The translations under genes were made by a program, and so were the position numbers. From Oscillospiraceae bacterium (GTDB lineage: Bacteria > Bacillota_A > Clostridia > Oscillospirales > Ruminococcaceae): a stretch of DNA of 21,297 nucleotides. Positions within the stretch are counted from its first letter, which is position 1, and each line of letters begins with the position of its first letter. Location: positions 1 through 21,297 of the forward strand of contig CAAFWX010000363.1 of NCBI GenBank assembly GCA_900766795.1, read 5' to 3'. Shown piece after piece: positions 9,645-16,037 of this stretch. The notes beneath the pieces were generated by a model. The model had not been told where the DNA came from. It did not search any database and saw only the letters and a program-made list of their open reading frames with translations.

Positions 9645-10378
9645 GAGTTTTCGCTGCCGTCCTTGTAGCCCCAGCGGTCGATGTTCGCTTTCCTCATAGC
9701 GCCGAAGATACGCTGCTTGATACCCTTGTGGTCGCGCTCAAGAGAAGCGAGGAACTCCTTTGTGGCCTGGCGGGTGGTGGTTTTGTCGGCGGGGCATTTT
9801 GACTTCACCACCTCGAACCCGTTGCGCTTTGCGCAGGACATGACCGCGTATTCGGGCGCGAATACCAGCGGGCGTATCATGGTGATGTCCTTTCTCGAAA
9901 GGTAGCTTATCGGAGCGAAGCAGCCGATTCTTCCCTCCTGAAACAGATTCATCATAAAGGTTTCGATGGCGTCGTCGTTGTTGTGTCCGAGCGCGATTTT
10001 GTTGCAGCCGAACTGCTTCGCCGCGTCATGCAGCGCGCCGCGGCGCATTTTCGCGCACAGCGAACAGGGGTTCGGCTCTTTGCGTATGTCGAACACTATC
10101 TGCCCGATATCCGTCCTCAGCAGATGGAACGGAACGTCCAGCTTTTCGCACATACGCGCAACGGGCGAATAGTCCGTGTCCTCGCCGCCGAAGCGCGGGT
10201 CGAGAGTTATTGCCACCAGCTCGTATTTCTTCTCGTAAAAGCGCCGCATTTGAGCCAGCCCCGCCAGCAGCACAAGGCTGTCCTTTCCGCCCGATACACC
10301 GACAGCGATTCTGTCGCCGTCATCTATAAGGTCGAACTCCTGACAGGCGCGGCGGATATATCCAAGAATTTTCTGCAT
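9641..10378 (-). CDS. ttcA: TtcA-family tRNA thiolation ATPase (PP-loop)
   Basis: TtcA-family enzymes adenylate a tRNA base and replace oxygen with sulfur, typically giving 2-thiocytidine at position 32. The product has 245 residues from the ATG at 10378, which has AGAGG about seven bases upstream; the open frame reaches an earlier ATG at 10402 with no comparable ribosome site. The PP-loop SGGKDS lies at 29-34. The cysteine pair CSLC at 105-108 and a later cysteine in VVKSKCPADKTTTR fit the iron-sulfur cluster ligands of TtcA. GHNNDDAIET is the conserved helix typical of TtcA/TilS relatives. The assignment rests on these motifs; another PP-loop thiolase with the same architecture is possible. 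It leads an operon with the HExxH gene and def. Confidence 0.85.
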   Translation of the reverse strand: MQKILGYIRRACQEFDLIDDGDRIAVGVSGGKDSLVLLAGLAQMRRFYEKKYELVAITLDPRFGGEDTDYSPVARMCEKLDVPFHLLRTDIGQIVFDIRKEPNPCSLCAKMRRGALHDAAKQFGCNKIALGHNNDDAIETFMMNLFQEGRIGCFAPISYLSRKDITMIRPLVFAPEYAVMSCAKRNGFEVVKSKCPADKTTTRQATKEFLASLERDHKGIKQRIFGAMRKANIDRWGYKDGSENS

Positions 10379-10413
10379 TTTCTTTCCTCTTTTCGATAAC
10401 ATTCTGCAACTAT

Positions 10414-10442
10414 ATTGTAGCCCAATCCCGCCGCCTTGTCAA
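10414..10442 (-). promoter_or_regulatory. Promoter of the ttcA-HExxH-def operon
   Basis: On the minus strand TTGACA (10442-10437), 17 bases, TACAAT (10419-10414). The predicted start is near 10407, about 30 bases before the chosen ATG at 10378 and almost on top of the alternative ATG at 10402. This supports the shorter protein. Confidence 0.8.
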
Positions 10443-10473
10443 GACCTATTTGTTTACTAGGTGAATTTCCCAA

Positions 10474-10498
10474 AAAGAAACCCGCCGATTCGGGCGGG
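10474..10498 (-). terminator. Intrinsic terminator of the NlpC/P60-like gene
   Basis: On the minus strand a CCCGCC/GGCGGG stem (10498-10481) is followed by TTTCTTTTT. It lies 13 bases after the stop codon at 10511 and just upstream of the ttcA promoter. Confidence 0.8.
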
Positions 10499-10510
10499 GA
10501 AAGTCACAAA

Positions 10511-11059
10511 TCAGCTCACGCGCTCAACAGCGCATTGGCTGGCAAGCTCATGCATTCTTCCCTTGAATACCAGATTGACTCCGGGAAGATTCATATAGTC
10601 GCTCGGGCGCATAAGAGAGGGGTGCTTCGGCAGCTTAACCGCATGGGAACGCTCAAGCACGTTGCTCACAAACTCCGAGCAGAAGTAGTGGTATGGGCGG
10701 GACATAGCGATATTCAGCTTGCACAGGAAAAGACCCATGACATTATAGGTATAGCGGTCGTGCTCTGCCATCATGGATTCGGCAATACGTCTTGCCTTAA
10801 AATATACTTCCTCCGGGACATTCAAGGAATAAAGCGCACAGGGAATATGCCCGTGGTCTTTGTAGTAGCCCTTGTCTGTGTACTCAAGCTTGATTCCGCC
10901 GGGAAGCGGAAGCGTGCCAAGCCGCGCGAAGGAATACATCGGGCAGAGGCTCTCCTCAAACGCAATCGACACATGCGTGTAGGGCGCGGAGGTGAAAATG
11001 CCGATGAGATGTGAAACCATGGTTTCAGAGCGCGAAAGAATGATGTAGATTGTCTTCAC
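10511..11059 (-). CDS. Permuted NlpC/P60 (YiiX-like) papain-fold protein, GTG start
   Basis: A 182-residue protein of the circularly permuted papain-like type: the histidine comes first (YTHVSIAFE, His29) and the nucleophilic cysteine later (YHYFCSEFV, Cys127). These are the hallmarks of YiiX-like and LRAT-like NlpC/P60 relatives, which cleave or transfer amide and ester bonds. The substrate here is unknown. No signal peptide is seen, so it probably acts in the cytoplasm. The frame is open to an ATG at 11107, but that codon lies within the promoter spacer. The GTG at 11059 has AAAGGAG nine bases upstream and is downstream of the predicted transcript start near 11089, so I prefer it. It is a single-gene unit with its own promoter and terminator. 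Confidence 0.78.
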   Translation of the reverse strand: MKTIYIILSRSETMVSHLIGIFTSAPYTHVSIAFEESLCPMYSFARLGTLPLPGGIKLEYTDKGYYKDHGHIPCALYSLNVPEEVYFKARRIAESMMAEHDRYTYNVMGLFLCKLNIAMSRPYHYFCSEFVSNVLERSHAVKLPKHPSLMRPSDYMNLPGVNLVFKGRMHELASQCAVERVS

Positions 11060-11095
11060 TTTCTGCGGCTCCTTTGCTTTAGGGTCATTGTATTT

Positions 11096-11124
11096 ATTAT
11101 AGCGCATTATATAATGTTTGTCAA
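11096..11124 (-). promoter_or_regulatory. Consensus promoter of the NlpC/P60-like gene
   Basis: On the minus strand TTGACA (11124-11119), 17 bases, TATAAT (11101-11096): both boxes match the sigma-A consensus exactly. The predicted start is near 11089. This placement rules out the ATG at 11107 as start codon. Confidence 0.88.
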
Positions 11125-11173
11125 TTTATTTTCTAAAAATAGGAATAATATTTTTCTCCGGCAAAATCTGACA

Positions 11174-11197
11174 ATAAAAAAGGGCGGAAAACCGCCC
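11174..11197 (-). terminator. Intrinsic terminator of the VirD4-ClpP operon
   Basis: On the minus strand GGGCGG, TTTT, CCGCCC (11197-11182) is followed by a T run (11181 downward). It lies about 90 bases after the clpP-like stop codon, behind the 17-base hairpin at 11216-11257. Confidence 0.85.
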
Positions 11198-11215
11198 CGA
11201 ATATTACGTCCAACG

Positions 11216-11257
11216 GCTGCCCTTGCTGCCCGTCACGAGTCGGGCAGCAAGGGCAGC
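11216..11257. repeat. Perfect 17-base inverted repeat 3' of the clpP-like gene
   Basis: The arms are GCTGCCCTTGCTGCCCG (11216-11232) and its exact complement at 11241-11257, with an eight-base loop. It has no T run, so it is not itself a normal terminator. It would form a very stable hairpin in the 3' end of the VirD4-ClpP transcript, just before the real terminator. No second copy was seen in the window. Confidence 0.85.
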
Positions 11258-11286
11258 ACGCGCAAAGCCTGTCCGTTATGCGGCGA

Positions 11287-11880
11287 TTAGACCGCTGCGC
11301 TCAGCTCCTCGCTCTCAAAGAAGCCGTCTGCAAGCCCGTAGCTTATCGCCTCCTGCGCGGTGAGGTAGTAGTCGCGCTCGCAGTCCGAGAGAATCTTTTT
11401 GAGGGGCTTTCCCGTGTTGTCGGAAAGCAGCAGAGAAAGGCGCTTTTTGGTCGCAACGATGTGGTGCGCGGAGTTCTCGATGTCGGTTGCCTGTCCCGAA
11501 ATGCCGCCAAGGGGCTGGTGAATCATCATCTCCGCGTAGGGAGTGATACGGCGCTTGCCCTTTGTTCCGCACGAGGCAATCACCGCAGCCATGGAAGCCG
11601 CAAGACCCGTCACCACCGTGATGATGTCAACCCCCGAGCGCTTCATCGCGTCGATGATGGCGAAGCCTGCGCTGACGCTTCCGCCGCCGCTGGAAATCAC
11701 CATCGTGATAGGCTCGTCCGACACCCTGCTGAGGTAGTCAAGCTGGAGGACAATGTCCATCGCGCTCTGCTCGGTAATCTCACCGATGAGGAAAACTTTG
11801 CGGCACTCGTTGAACTCTGCGGTTGCGATGTCGCTGACATTTCTGCCCTGCTTGTTTACGGTAACGATAGAAGGTAACAT
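11287..11880 (-). CDS. clpP: ClpP-type serine protease paralogue, third gene of the VirD4 operon
   Basis: ClpP is the barrel-forming protease that degrades proteins fed to it by AAA+ unfoldases. The 197-residue product keeps the catalytic triad: Ser96 in GLAASMAAV, His121 in MIHQPLGG and Asp170 in CERDYYLTAQEA. The oxyanion-side ISSGGGSVSAGFAI (usually INSPGGSVTAGxAI) and the KGKR turn are also present, so it looks active. The ATG at 11880 has AAAGGAG eight bases upstream; a GTG six codons earlier would overlap that site. It is not beside clpX or tig as the housekeeping gene often is. Instead it follows the VirD4/TraG-like gene after 33 bases, suggesting a paralogue with a special partner. 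That link is inference. Confidence 0.9.
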   Translation of the reverse strand: MLPSIVTVNKQGRNVSDIATAEFNECRKVFLIGEITEQSAMDIVLQLDYLSRVSDEPITMVISSGGGSVSAGFAIIDAMKRSGVDIITVVTGLAASMAAVIASCGTKGKRRITPYAEMMIHQPLGGISGQATDIENSAHHIVATKKRLSLLLSDNTGKPLKKILSDCERDYYLTAQEAISYGLADGFFESEELSAAV

Positions 11881-11913
11881 AGTCTTTTCTCCTTTCACAC
11901 AAAAACGAAACGG

Positions 11914-13455
11914 TCAGGAAGCGCGTCTTCTGCGGAACGCACGGAAGGGAACCTGAATCTCCTTGTTGTCGAGATTGCCGATAAGCTCGTGCGGCGTGTA
12001 GCAGCGCAGGTGCACCTTTCCGACGCGGTCGGGCTGAGGAACGGCGCGAAGTCCCATCACTCCGCGGAAGCTGTATCTCTCAAAATCGGGAAGCATCATG
12101 TGGTACTTGAAGCTTCCGCGAATGAAGATACCCTCCTTGAAGTCGCGGCTCTGCTTCAATCCACGGAGCCTGTCCGCGGAAATCAGCGGAACGGGAGAGG
12201 AGCTTTCGGTAACGTAGGTCTTGCCGCACAGGTTGCTTATGTAGTCCAGCATCGCGGGGTCGGAGGACTGGAGGAACACAATGTTCTTGCAGTTTCCGAT
12301 GATGGTAGCGCTCTCCTGCTCATAAGCTCTGTCAAGCTGCGCCTTGCTCTGGCAGAAAAGGTACCACCGCATATCTCTCGAGCGGGAAGCGCTTATCTTT
12401 CCCGACATGTCGGAGATGTGAACGTTGCAGAACTCGTCCACCACATAGTTAATGCGGCAGGGAGGGTTGCTGCGGTTCTGGTAGGTTTCCGAGAACTGCT
12501 TGATGAGGCGGTTGTAGAAGCTGTCCAGCAGCAGACCCGCAATGTGGTCGTAGGAGGTGGTTTCGTCGGGAATGACAAGGAACACGCAGGTGGGTTCCTC
12601 GTACATCTTTGTGACGTCAAAGGTGCTGACGGAGAGCATCTTAGTCAGGCTCTTCTGTCGAATGTAGTCCTTCAGGAGAGCGCTGGTGCTGCTTCCTACG
12701 CAGGCGCGGGTGGTATTGGGAAGGTTCACGATGTTTTTAAGCATCAGAGCCGAGCCGTCCGTGCAGGTGGAAAGGTAACGGTTGACGGTGTCCTGAAGCT
12801 CCTCGAGCGCGTTGCCGTTGGCGAAGCTTGCCACAGACATGAGGTTCACAATGCCCTCGAAGCCGCGGTTTTCTGTGGCAATCTCAAAAAGCATGTGAAT
12901 CAGGGCGTTTAGCAGCTGCTCTGCACTGCTGTCCCAGTAGGGGTCCTTAGGCGAGCCGCCGTAGCTGCTGCGAAGGTCCGAAACGAACTGGGAAACAAAC
13001 GCGAGAGCCTCCTCCTTGGCGCCCGACTTGTACAGCCCGAAGGGGTACTCGAGCACGTCGTAGCCGTCGCCGTGGAAGGTTCTGAAATCAAGGCAGACGC
13101 TTTTGTAGCCGTTCTTTTCCAGCAGCTCCTGAATCACAGGGTTGCTTGAAATCTCGCCCTTGACGTCGGTGACGAAAATGCTCTCACGCGCCATTATCAT
13201 GGTGGAAAGCGCGGGGAGAACAAGGCTTCGGGTCTTTTTGCAGCCCGACTCGCCGAACACGATGGTGTGCAGCGTTTCGTTGTTCACCACGCAGCGCCCG
13301 CCCTTCACGCGAAGCGGAATCCCCGAAGCGTAAAGCGGCGCTTTGGAGGAAAGGCTCACCTGCGTGAAGGAGCTTTCCAGCTCCTCGTCGGTGGCGAAAC
13401 GGTTCTCGTTGTCATAGGCGTAGCCGCCCCAGACTGACTTGTAATCATACTGCAT
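11914..13455 (-). CDS. VirD4/TraG-like ATPase without membrane anchor
   Basis: A 513-residue ATPase related to type IV coupling proteins, which are hexameric motors that move DNA or protein substrates. The hallmarks are a Walker A region VFGESGCKKT at 66-75, a DVKGEI block at 97-102, a WDSSAEQLLNALI block near 174-186, a Walker B INYVVDEF near 335-342, and the FCQSKAQL motif near 367-374. Two oddities stand out. There are no N-terminal transmembrane segments, so it should be soluble. The Walker A glycine before the invariant lysine is a lysine (GCKKT instead of GSGKT). The ATG at 13455 has AAAGGAG seven bases upstream and overlaps the previous gene by 11 bases. No relaxase or other conjugation gene is near. 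Confidence 0.9.
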   Translation of the reverse strand: MQYDYKSVWGGYAYDNENRFATDEELESSFTQVSLSSKAPLYASGIPLRVKGGRCVVNNETLHTIVFGESGCKKTRSLVLPALSTMIMARESIFVTDVKGEISSNPVIQELLEKNGYKSVCLDFRTFHGDGYDVLEYPFGLYKSGAKEEALAFVSQFVSDLRSSYGGSPKDPYWDSSAEQLLNALIHMLFEIATENRGFEGIVNLMSVASFANGNALEELQDTVNRYLSTCTDGSALMLKNIVNLPNTTRACVGSSTSALLKDYIRQKSLTKMLSVSTFDVTKMYEEPTCVFLVIPDETTSYDHIAGLLLDSFYNRLIKQFSETYQNRSNPPCRINYVVDEFCNVHISDMSGKISASRSRDMRWYLFCQSKAQLDRAYEQESATIIGNCKNIVFLQSSDPAMLDYISNLCGKTYVTESSSPVPLISADRLRGLKQSRDFKEGIFIRGSFKYHMMLPDFERYSFRGVMGLRAVPQPDRVGKVHLRCYTPHELIGNLDNKEIQVPFRAFRRRRAS

Positions 13456-14113
13456 ACTTGAACTCCTTTCTCTCAGCCAACTCGTCCACCTTATCCTCAC
13501 CGAGGAAAAGGCACACAAGCGAATCGGTTTTGTGAGCGTATCCGAGTATTGCCTGCACATCGGGTGCATCGCCGTTTGCGGTAATCTCGCCGATTATCTC
13601 ACGGATGATTGCAGCGTACCCCACTCCCGCAGGGAGCTTAATCTCCGAAACGAAGCCCGCGAGAAGCTCCGCCGCCTCAGTGTCCAATCCGTAGGAAGCG
13701 CAAAGCTCCTCGGCAATGGATTTCTGAGCGCCCGCCTCGCTGCACTTCATGACAACCGGCATGAAGCACCTTATCCGCAGGTAAAGCGGCATTGCGTGCT
13801 TTCTCTGACACGTTGCGGTGAAGACGAAGATGTGTCTTCCCGTGTCATGGAGAAACTTCACGAAAGCGTCGAGGTAGTCCTCGTTTTCGTGGCCAATCCA
13901 CTCGCTTACATCAATGACCGCACAGCCGCTCTCCCCGAAAGGGAACATCCTGTGCTCAAGAAGCTGAAAGCTCTTGATGAGCGTCATTTTGTTGTAAGGC
14001 TCGATGTACGCTGCGTGGAAGTGCATAATCTGCCTGCCCTGCGCCAGATGCTCTGCCGCAAGGTCGCTTCCGCCCTGCTCACAAAGCAGAAAGTAGTTTT
14101 CTTTCATGTTCAT
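13445..14113 (-). CDS. Hypothetical AAA-like protein lacking a P-loop, first gene of the VirD4-ClpP operon
   Basis: A 222-residue protein from the ATG at 14113. It shows a hydrophobic strand ending in an acidic residue (CAVIDVSEW near 62-70) and a second strand HIFVFTATC near 90-98 with a threonine, in the order of Walker B and sensor 1 of an ATPase core. No Walker A was found. A C-terminal helical part (AEELCASYGLDTEAAELLAGF) could be a lid-like domain. It may be a degenerate AAA partner or adaptor of the next gene product; this is inference. AAGGAGG lies about 12 bases upstream, a little far. The frame is open further upstream, but that part lies in the structured leader. It overlaps the VirD4-like gene by 11 bases. 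Confidence 0.8.
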   Translation of the reverse strand: MNMKENYFLLCEQGGSDLAAEHLAQGRQIMHFHAAYIEPYNKMTLIKSFQLLEHRMFPFGESGCAVIDVSEWIGHENEDYLDAFVKFLHDTGRHIFVFTATCQRKHAMPLYLRIRCFMPVVMKCSEAGAQKSIAEELCASYGLDTEAAELLAGFVSEIKLPAGVGYAAIIREIIGEITANGDAPDVQAILGYAHKTDSLVCLFLGEDKVDELAERKEFKYAV

Positions 14114-14363
14114 CTTTTTAAAATACCTCCTTGTTTGTCTGTCCATCGTGCTGCGCCGAATCCTTTCGGCATTGAGAATCTCGCTTTGCTTCACGTTCGC
14201 CTGCCATCAGCGGCAATCTGCTGCGGATTAACGCTCACACGCAGCTAAGCGGGCTTCAGTAGGCGGGGTGTACAGGTTTTGCACACTTACCCGGAGCTCC
14301 TGCCAAATCGGTCAGCCTGACCGCAGAACGGACTTACGCAGCGTTCTGCCCTGCGATGATTAG

Positions 14364-14504
14364 AATAGTTAAGGAAATATATGGAAATAAAAAAGGCAAT
14401 AAAAATACAGGAAAAACATAAAGACCAATTAAATCCAATAGAATCCCAATAAATCCAATTCAATCAAATAAAAGCCTTAAATATTTCCTGTTCCTTTAAC
14501 TATT
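14364..14504. repeat. Long imperfect inverted repeat with an AT-rich interior
   Basis: The 17 bases at 14364-14380 pair fully with 14481-14504 once a seven-base bulge (14489-14495) is allowed. A second inner pairing is AAGGC with GCCTT. The interior holds four ATTGG-containing units (ATTGGATTT twice, ATTGGGATT and AATTGGTC, minus strand). It may be a long RNA stem in the leader or a worn MITE; no target duplication is evident. Confidence 0.6.
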
Positions 14505-14536
14505 ATACCCACCGTCGGGAGTTTGTTCTCCTCCAT
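14477..14536 (-). CDS. Possible 19-codon leader peptide (uORF) in the VirD4-ClpP leader
   Basis: Starting at the ATG 14536, the frame encodes MEENKLPTVGIIVKGTGNI and stops at TAA 14479-14477. CGAGGAG lies four to five bases upstream, a workable though short spacing, and the start is about 20 bases after the predicted transcript start. Its stop codon lies at the long stem of the AT-rich region, so ribosome progress could affect leader folding. A short open frame can arise by chance, and no homologue is known to me, so the call is tentative. Confidence 0.35.
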   Translation of the reverse strand: MEENKLPTVGIIVKGTGNI

Positions 14537-14562
14537 GATTCTCCTCGAGTGGGTGGATTTTC

Positions 14563-14591
14563 ATTATACACCAATGCTCGAAAAAAGTCAA
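14563..14591 (-). promoter_or_regulatory. Promoter of the VirD4-ClpP operon
   Basis: On the minus strand TTGACT (14591-14586), 17 bases, TATAAT (14568-14563), with an AT-rich upstream tract. The predicted start is near 14556. A second TATAAT at 14507-14502 has no matching -35 box. Confidence 0.8.
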
Positions 14592-14916
14592 TAGTTTTTT
14601 TGAAAATTTCTGAATTTTTTTGAAAAAAGTTTCCGCCGTCCTCCTCAAACCGCACGGTTATCGCATTTGTGCGAGAGCAGCTTCCGCGCGGCAAGGGTCG
14701 TTTTTTGCCGAAGCCGATGCGCGAAATCCCGCAGCAGATGTCGAAACGTGCTGTAACCCGCAGGAAAAATCCGCCCCGAGTAAAGTATCCTGTCCCAAAA
14801 GTTTACATAAAATTCATGTGGGCGATGTAAAATGAATATACAAAATTATACTGCCATAAAAACACCATTGCGCCGAAACGGCGTATGAGCTATTCATTGC
14901 AAAGGAGCGGTGACGC
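14592..14916. other. Intergenic region between divergent VirD4-ClpP operon and patatin gene
   Basis: No convincing gene is seen. The left part is T- and A-rich and serves as the upstream tract of the minus promoter. TTTACAT (14802-14808) and ATGTAAA (14825-14831) form a seven-base inverted repeat that could be an operator for the patatin gene. A small CGCCG-AAA-CGGCG hairpin lies at 14871-14883, shortly before its ribosome site. No clear sigma-A promoter was found on the plus strand. Confidence 0.5.
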
Positions 14917-15783
14917 ATGAAAACAGGACTCATTCTTGAGGGCGGAGCAATTCGCGGGATTTTCACCGCGGGAGTGCTTGACCGCTTGATGGAAAACGGG
15001 GTATACTTTCCGTATGTTGTCGGAGTGTCCGCAGGCGGCGGAAATGCCATGAACTACACCTCCCACCAGAAGGGAAGAACGGCGCGAATGATAAACGTGC
15101 CGCGCTCGGACAGCTACTACGGCTTAAAGCAGTTTATTGAATCCCACAAGGTCATAAACCTTGACAAGATGGCTTTCGAGTACCCCTACAACCAATTCCC
15201 TTTCGACTTTGATACATATTTCAGCAGCGACATCGAAACGGAATATGTCTGCACCTGCTGCGAAACAGGCAAGGCGGAATATTTCAGCAGCTTCTCCGAC
15301 GAAAAGGAGCTGCTCACCGTGGCAAAGGCAACCTGCTCGGTACCTATGCTGTGCGAGCCTGTCGAGCTGAACGGGCTGCACTATCTGGACGGGAGCATTG
15401 CGGACTCAATCCCGCTTGAGCGCGCGCTGGAAAAGGGCTGCGACAGGCTGGTCGTTATCATGACGAAGCCCGACAGCTCCACCCCGCCGACGGACTACCG
15501 CAAATTCGCGCCCGTCATTCAGACGATGTATAAGCAGTACCCTGCGTTCGTTGACGCGTGCCTGAGCCGCGTTGAGCGCTACGAAAACACGCTCAGACTT
15601 ATGGAGCAGCTTAACGCCGAGGGAAAGCTGATGGTTTTCCGTCCGTCGCTTCCCGCGATATCGAAGTTTGAGCAGGACAAGGAGAAAATCAACGCTTCCT
15701 ACCGCGACGGCTATTCTCAGGCTGACCGCCGAATCGAGGAGATTATGGACTGGAGCGGGGTTAAGCTCGCACGAAACGCATAA
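14917..15783 (+). CDS. Patatin-like phospholipase (RssA/YjjU-like)
   Basis: Patatin-family proteins are serine hydrolases with a Ser-Asp dyad that cleave acyl esters of lipids. The 288-residue product shows the oxyanion-hole glycine motif EGGAIRGIFTAG at 8-19, the nucleophile elbow GVSAG with Ser38, and the aspartate in YLDGSIADSIP with Asp158. No signal peptide or membrane helix is seen, so it is probably cytoplasmic. The C-terminal third (after about 180) is typical of the bacterial subgroup that I recall annotated as patatin family protein; the physiological substrate is unknown. AAGGAG lies nine bases before the ATG at 14917. It is a single plus-strand gene ending in a terminator, convergent with the copA unit. 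Confidence 0.92.
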   Translation: MKTGLILEGGAIRGIFTAGVLDRLMENGVYFPYVVGVSAGGGNAMNYTSHQKGRTARMINVPRSDSYYGLKQFIESHKVINLDKMAFEYPYNQFPFDFDTYFSSDIETEYVCTCCETGKAEYFSSFSDEKELLTVAKATCSVPMLCEPVELNGLHYLDGSIADSIPLERALEKGCDRLVVIMTKPDSSTPPTDYRKFAPVIQTMYKQYPAFVDACLSRVERYENTLRLMEQLNAEGKLMVFRPSLPAISKFEQDKEKINASYRDGYSQADRRIEEIMDWSGVKLARNA

Positions 15784-15790
15784 CAGAATT

Positions 15791-15824
15791 ACGGGCGAAC
15801 ACGATGAGGTTCGCCCGTTTCTTT
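15791..15824 (+). terminator. Intrinsic terminator after the patatin gene
   Basis: A perfect ten-base stem, ACGGGCGAAC/GTTCGCCCGT (15791-15800 and 15809-15818), with an eight-base loop is followed by TTCTTTG. It lies seven bases after the stop codon and 15 bases from the convergent copA stop. The minus side has no good T run. Confidence 0.88.
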
Positions 15825-15833
15825 GTGTGCCAA

Positions 15834-16037
15834 TTAGTCCAAGACCTTATAGTCCTTGTCCTCAACCGCCTTTTTCAAGACGCTGAAATCCGTTTCGGCA
15901 TTCAGCTTCACAACCGCGGTGCCCTTTTCGTGGCTGACGATTGCCTCGTCAACTGTGGGAATAGCCTCCAGCGCTTTCTTCACCGCAGCCTCGCAGTGCC
16001 TGCACATCATGCCCTCTATCTTAAGCGTAACTTCCAT
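15834..16037 (-). CDS. copZ: CopZ-like copper chaperone from an internal start in copA
   Basis: A 67-residue heavy-metal-associated domain with the Cu(I)-binding GMMCRHC (cysteines 12 and 15), the length and layout of a free CopZ chaperone that hands copper to CopA and CsoR. It is in frame with copA and shares its stop codon. Its ATG at 16037 is preceded by a perfect AAGGAGG (16052-16046) at eight bases, the best-placed ribosome site of the copper unit. That strongly suggests separate translation. Seen: the site, the ATG and the domain. Inferred: that a free CopZ is made besides, or instead of, the fusion. The alternative is a recent loss of a copA stop codon, or a one-base error in an A run. 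Confidence 0.7.
   Translation of the reverse strand: MEVTLKIEGMMCRHCEAAVKKALEAIPTVDEAIVSHEKGTAVVKLNAETDFSVLKKAVEDKDYKVLD

Larger units (their letters stand above)
14114..14556 (-). ncRNA. Candidate structured leader RNA of the VirD4-ClpP operon
   Basis: About 440 bases separate the promoter at 14563-14591 from the first gene. Read on the minus strand, the last 200 or so form consecutive compact hairpins: 14349-14323 (8-base stem GCAGAACG/CGTTCTGC), 14322-14310 (GGTCA/TGACC), 14293-14264 (CGGG and GTGTGC pairing with GTACAC and CCCG around a TAA bulge), 14245-14220 (GCTGCG/CGCAGC) and 14170-14155 (GCCGAA/TTCGGC). The part before it is AT-rich and closed by a long stem (14504-14481 with 14380-14364). 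I do not recognise a known riboswitch or RNA family. It could be a cis-regulatory leader or a separate RNA. Confidence 0.5.

Noticed and set aside
11914..14113. VirD4-like gene taken as part of an integrative conjugative element
   Set aside because: No relaxase, VirB4-like ATPase, integrase or attachment-site repeats are visible, although elements ending outside the window cannot be excluded.
14425..14470. ATTGG-rich units considered as replication iterons
   Set aside because: Spacing is irregular, there is no rep gene, and the region lies in a transcribed leader.
14620..14835. 71-codon plus-strand frame in the 14592-14916 gap
   Set aside because: The start has no ribosome site, the composition is not protein-like, and no family resemblance is seen.
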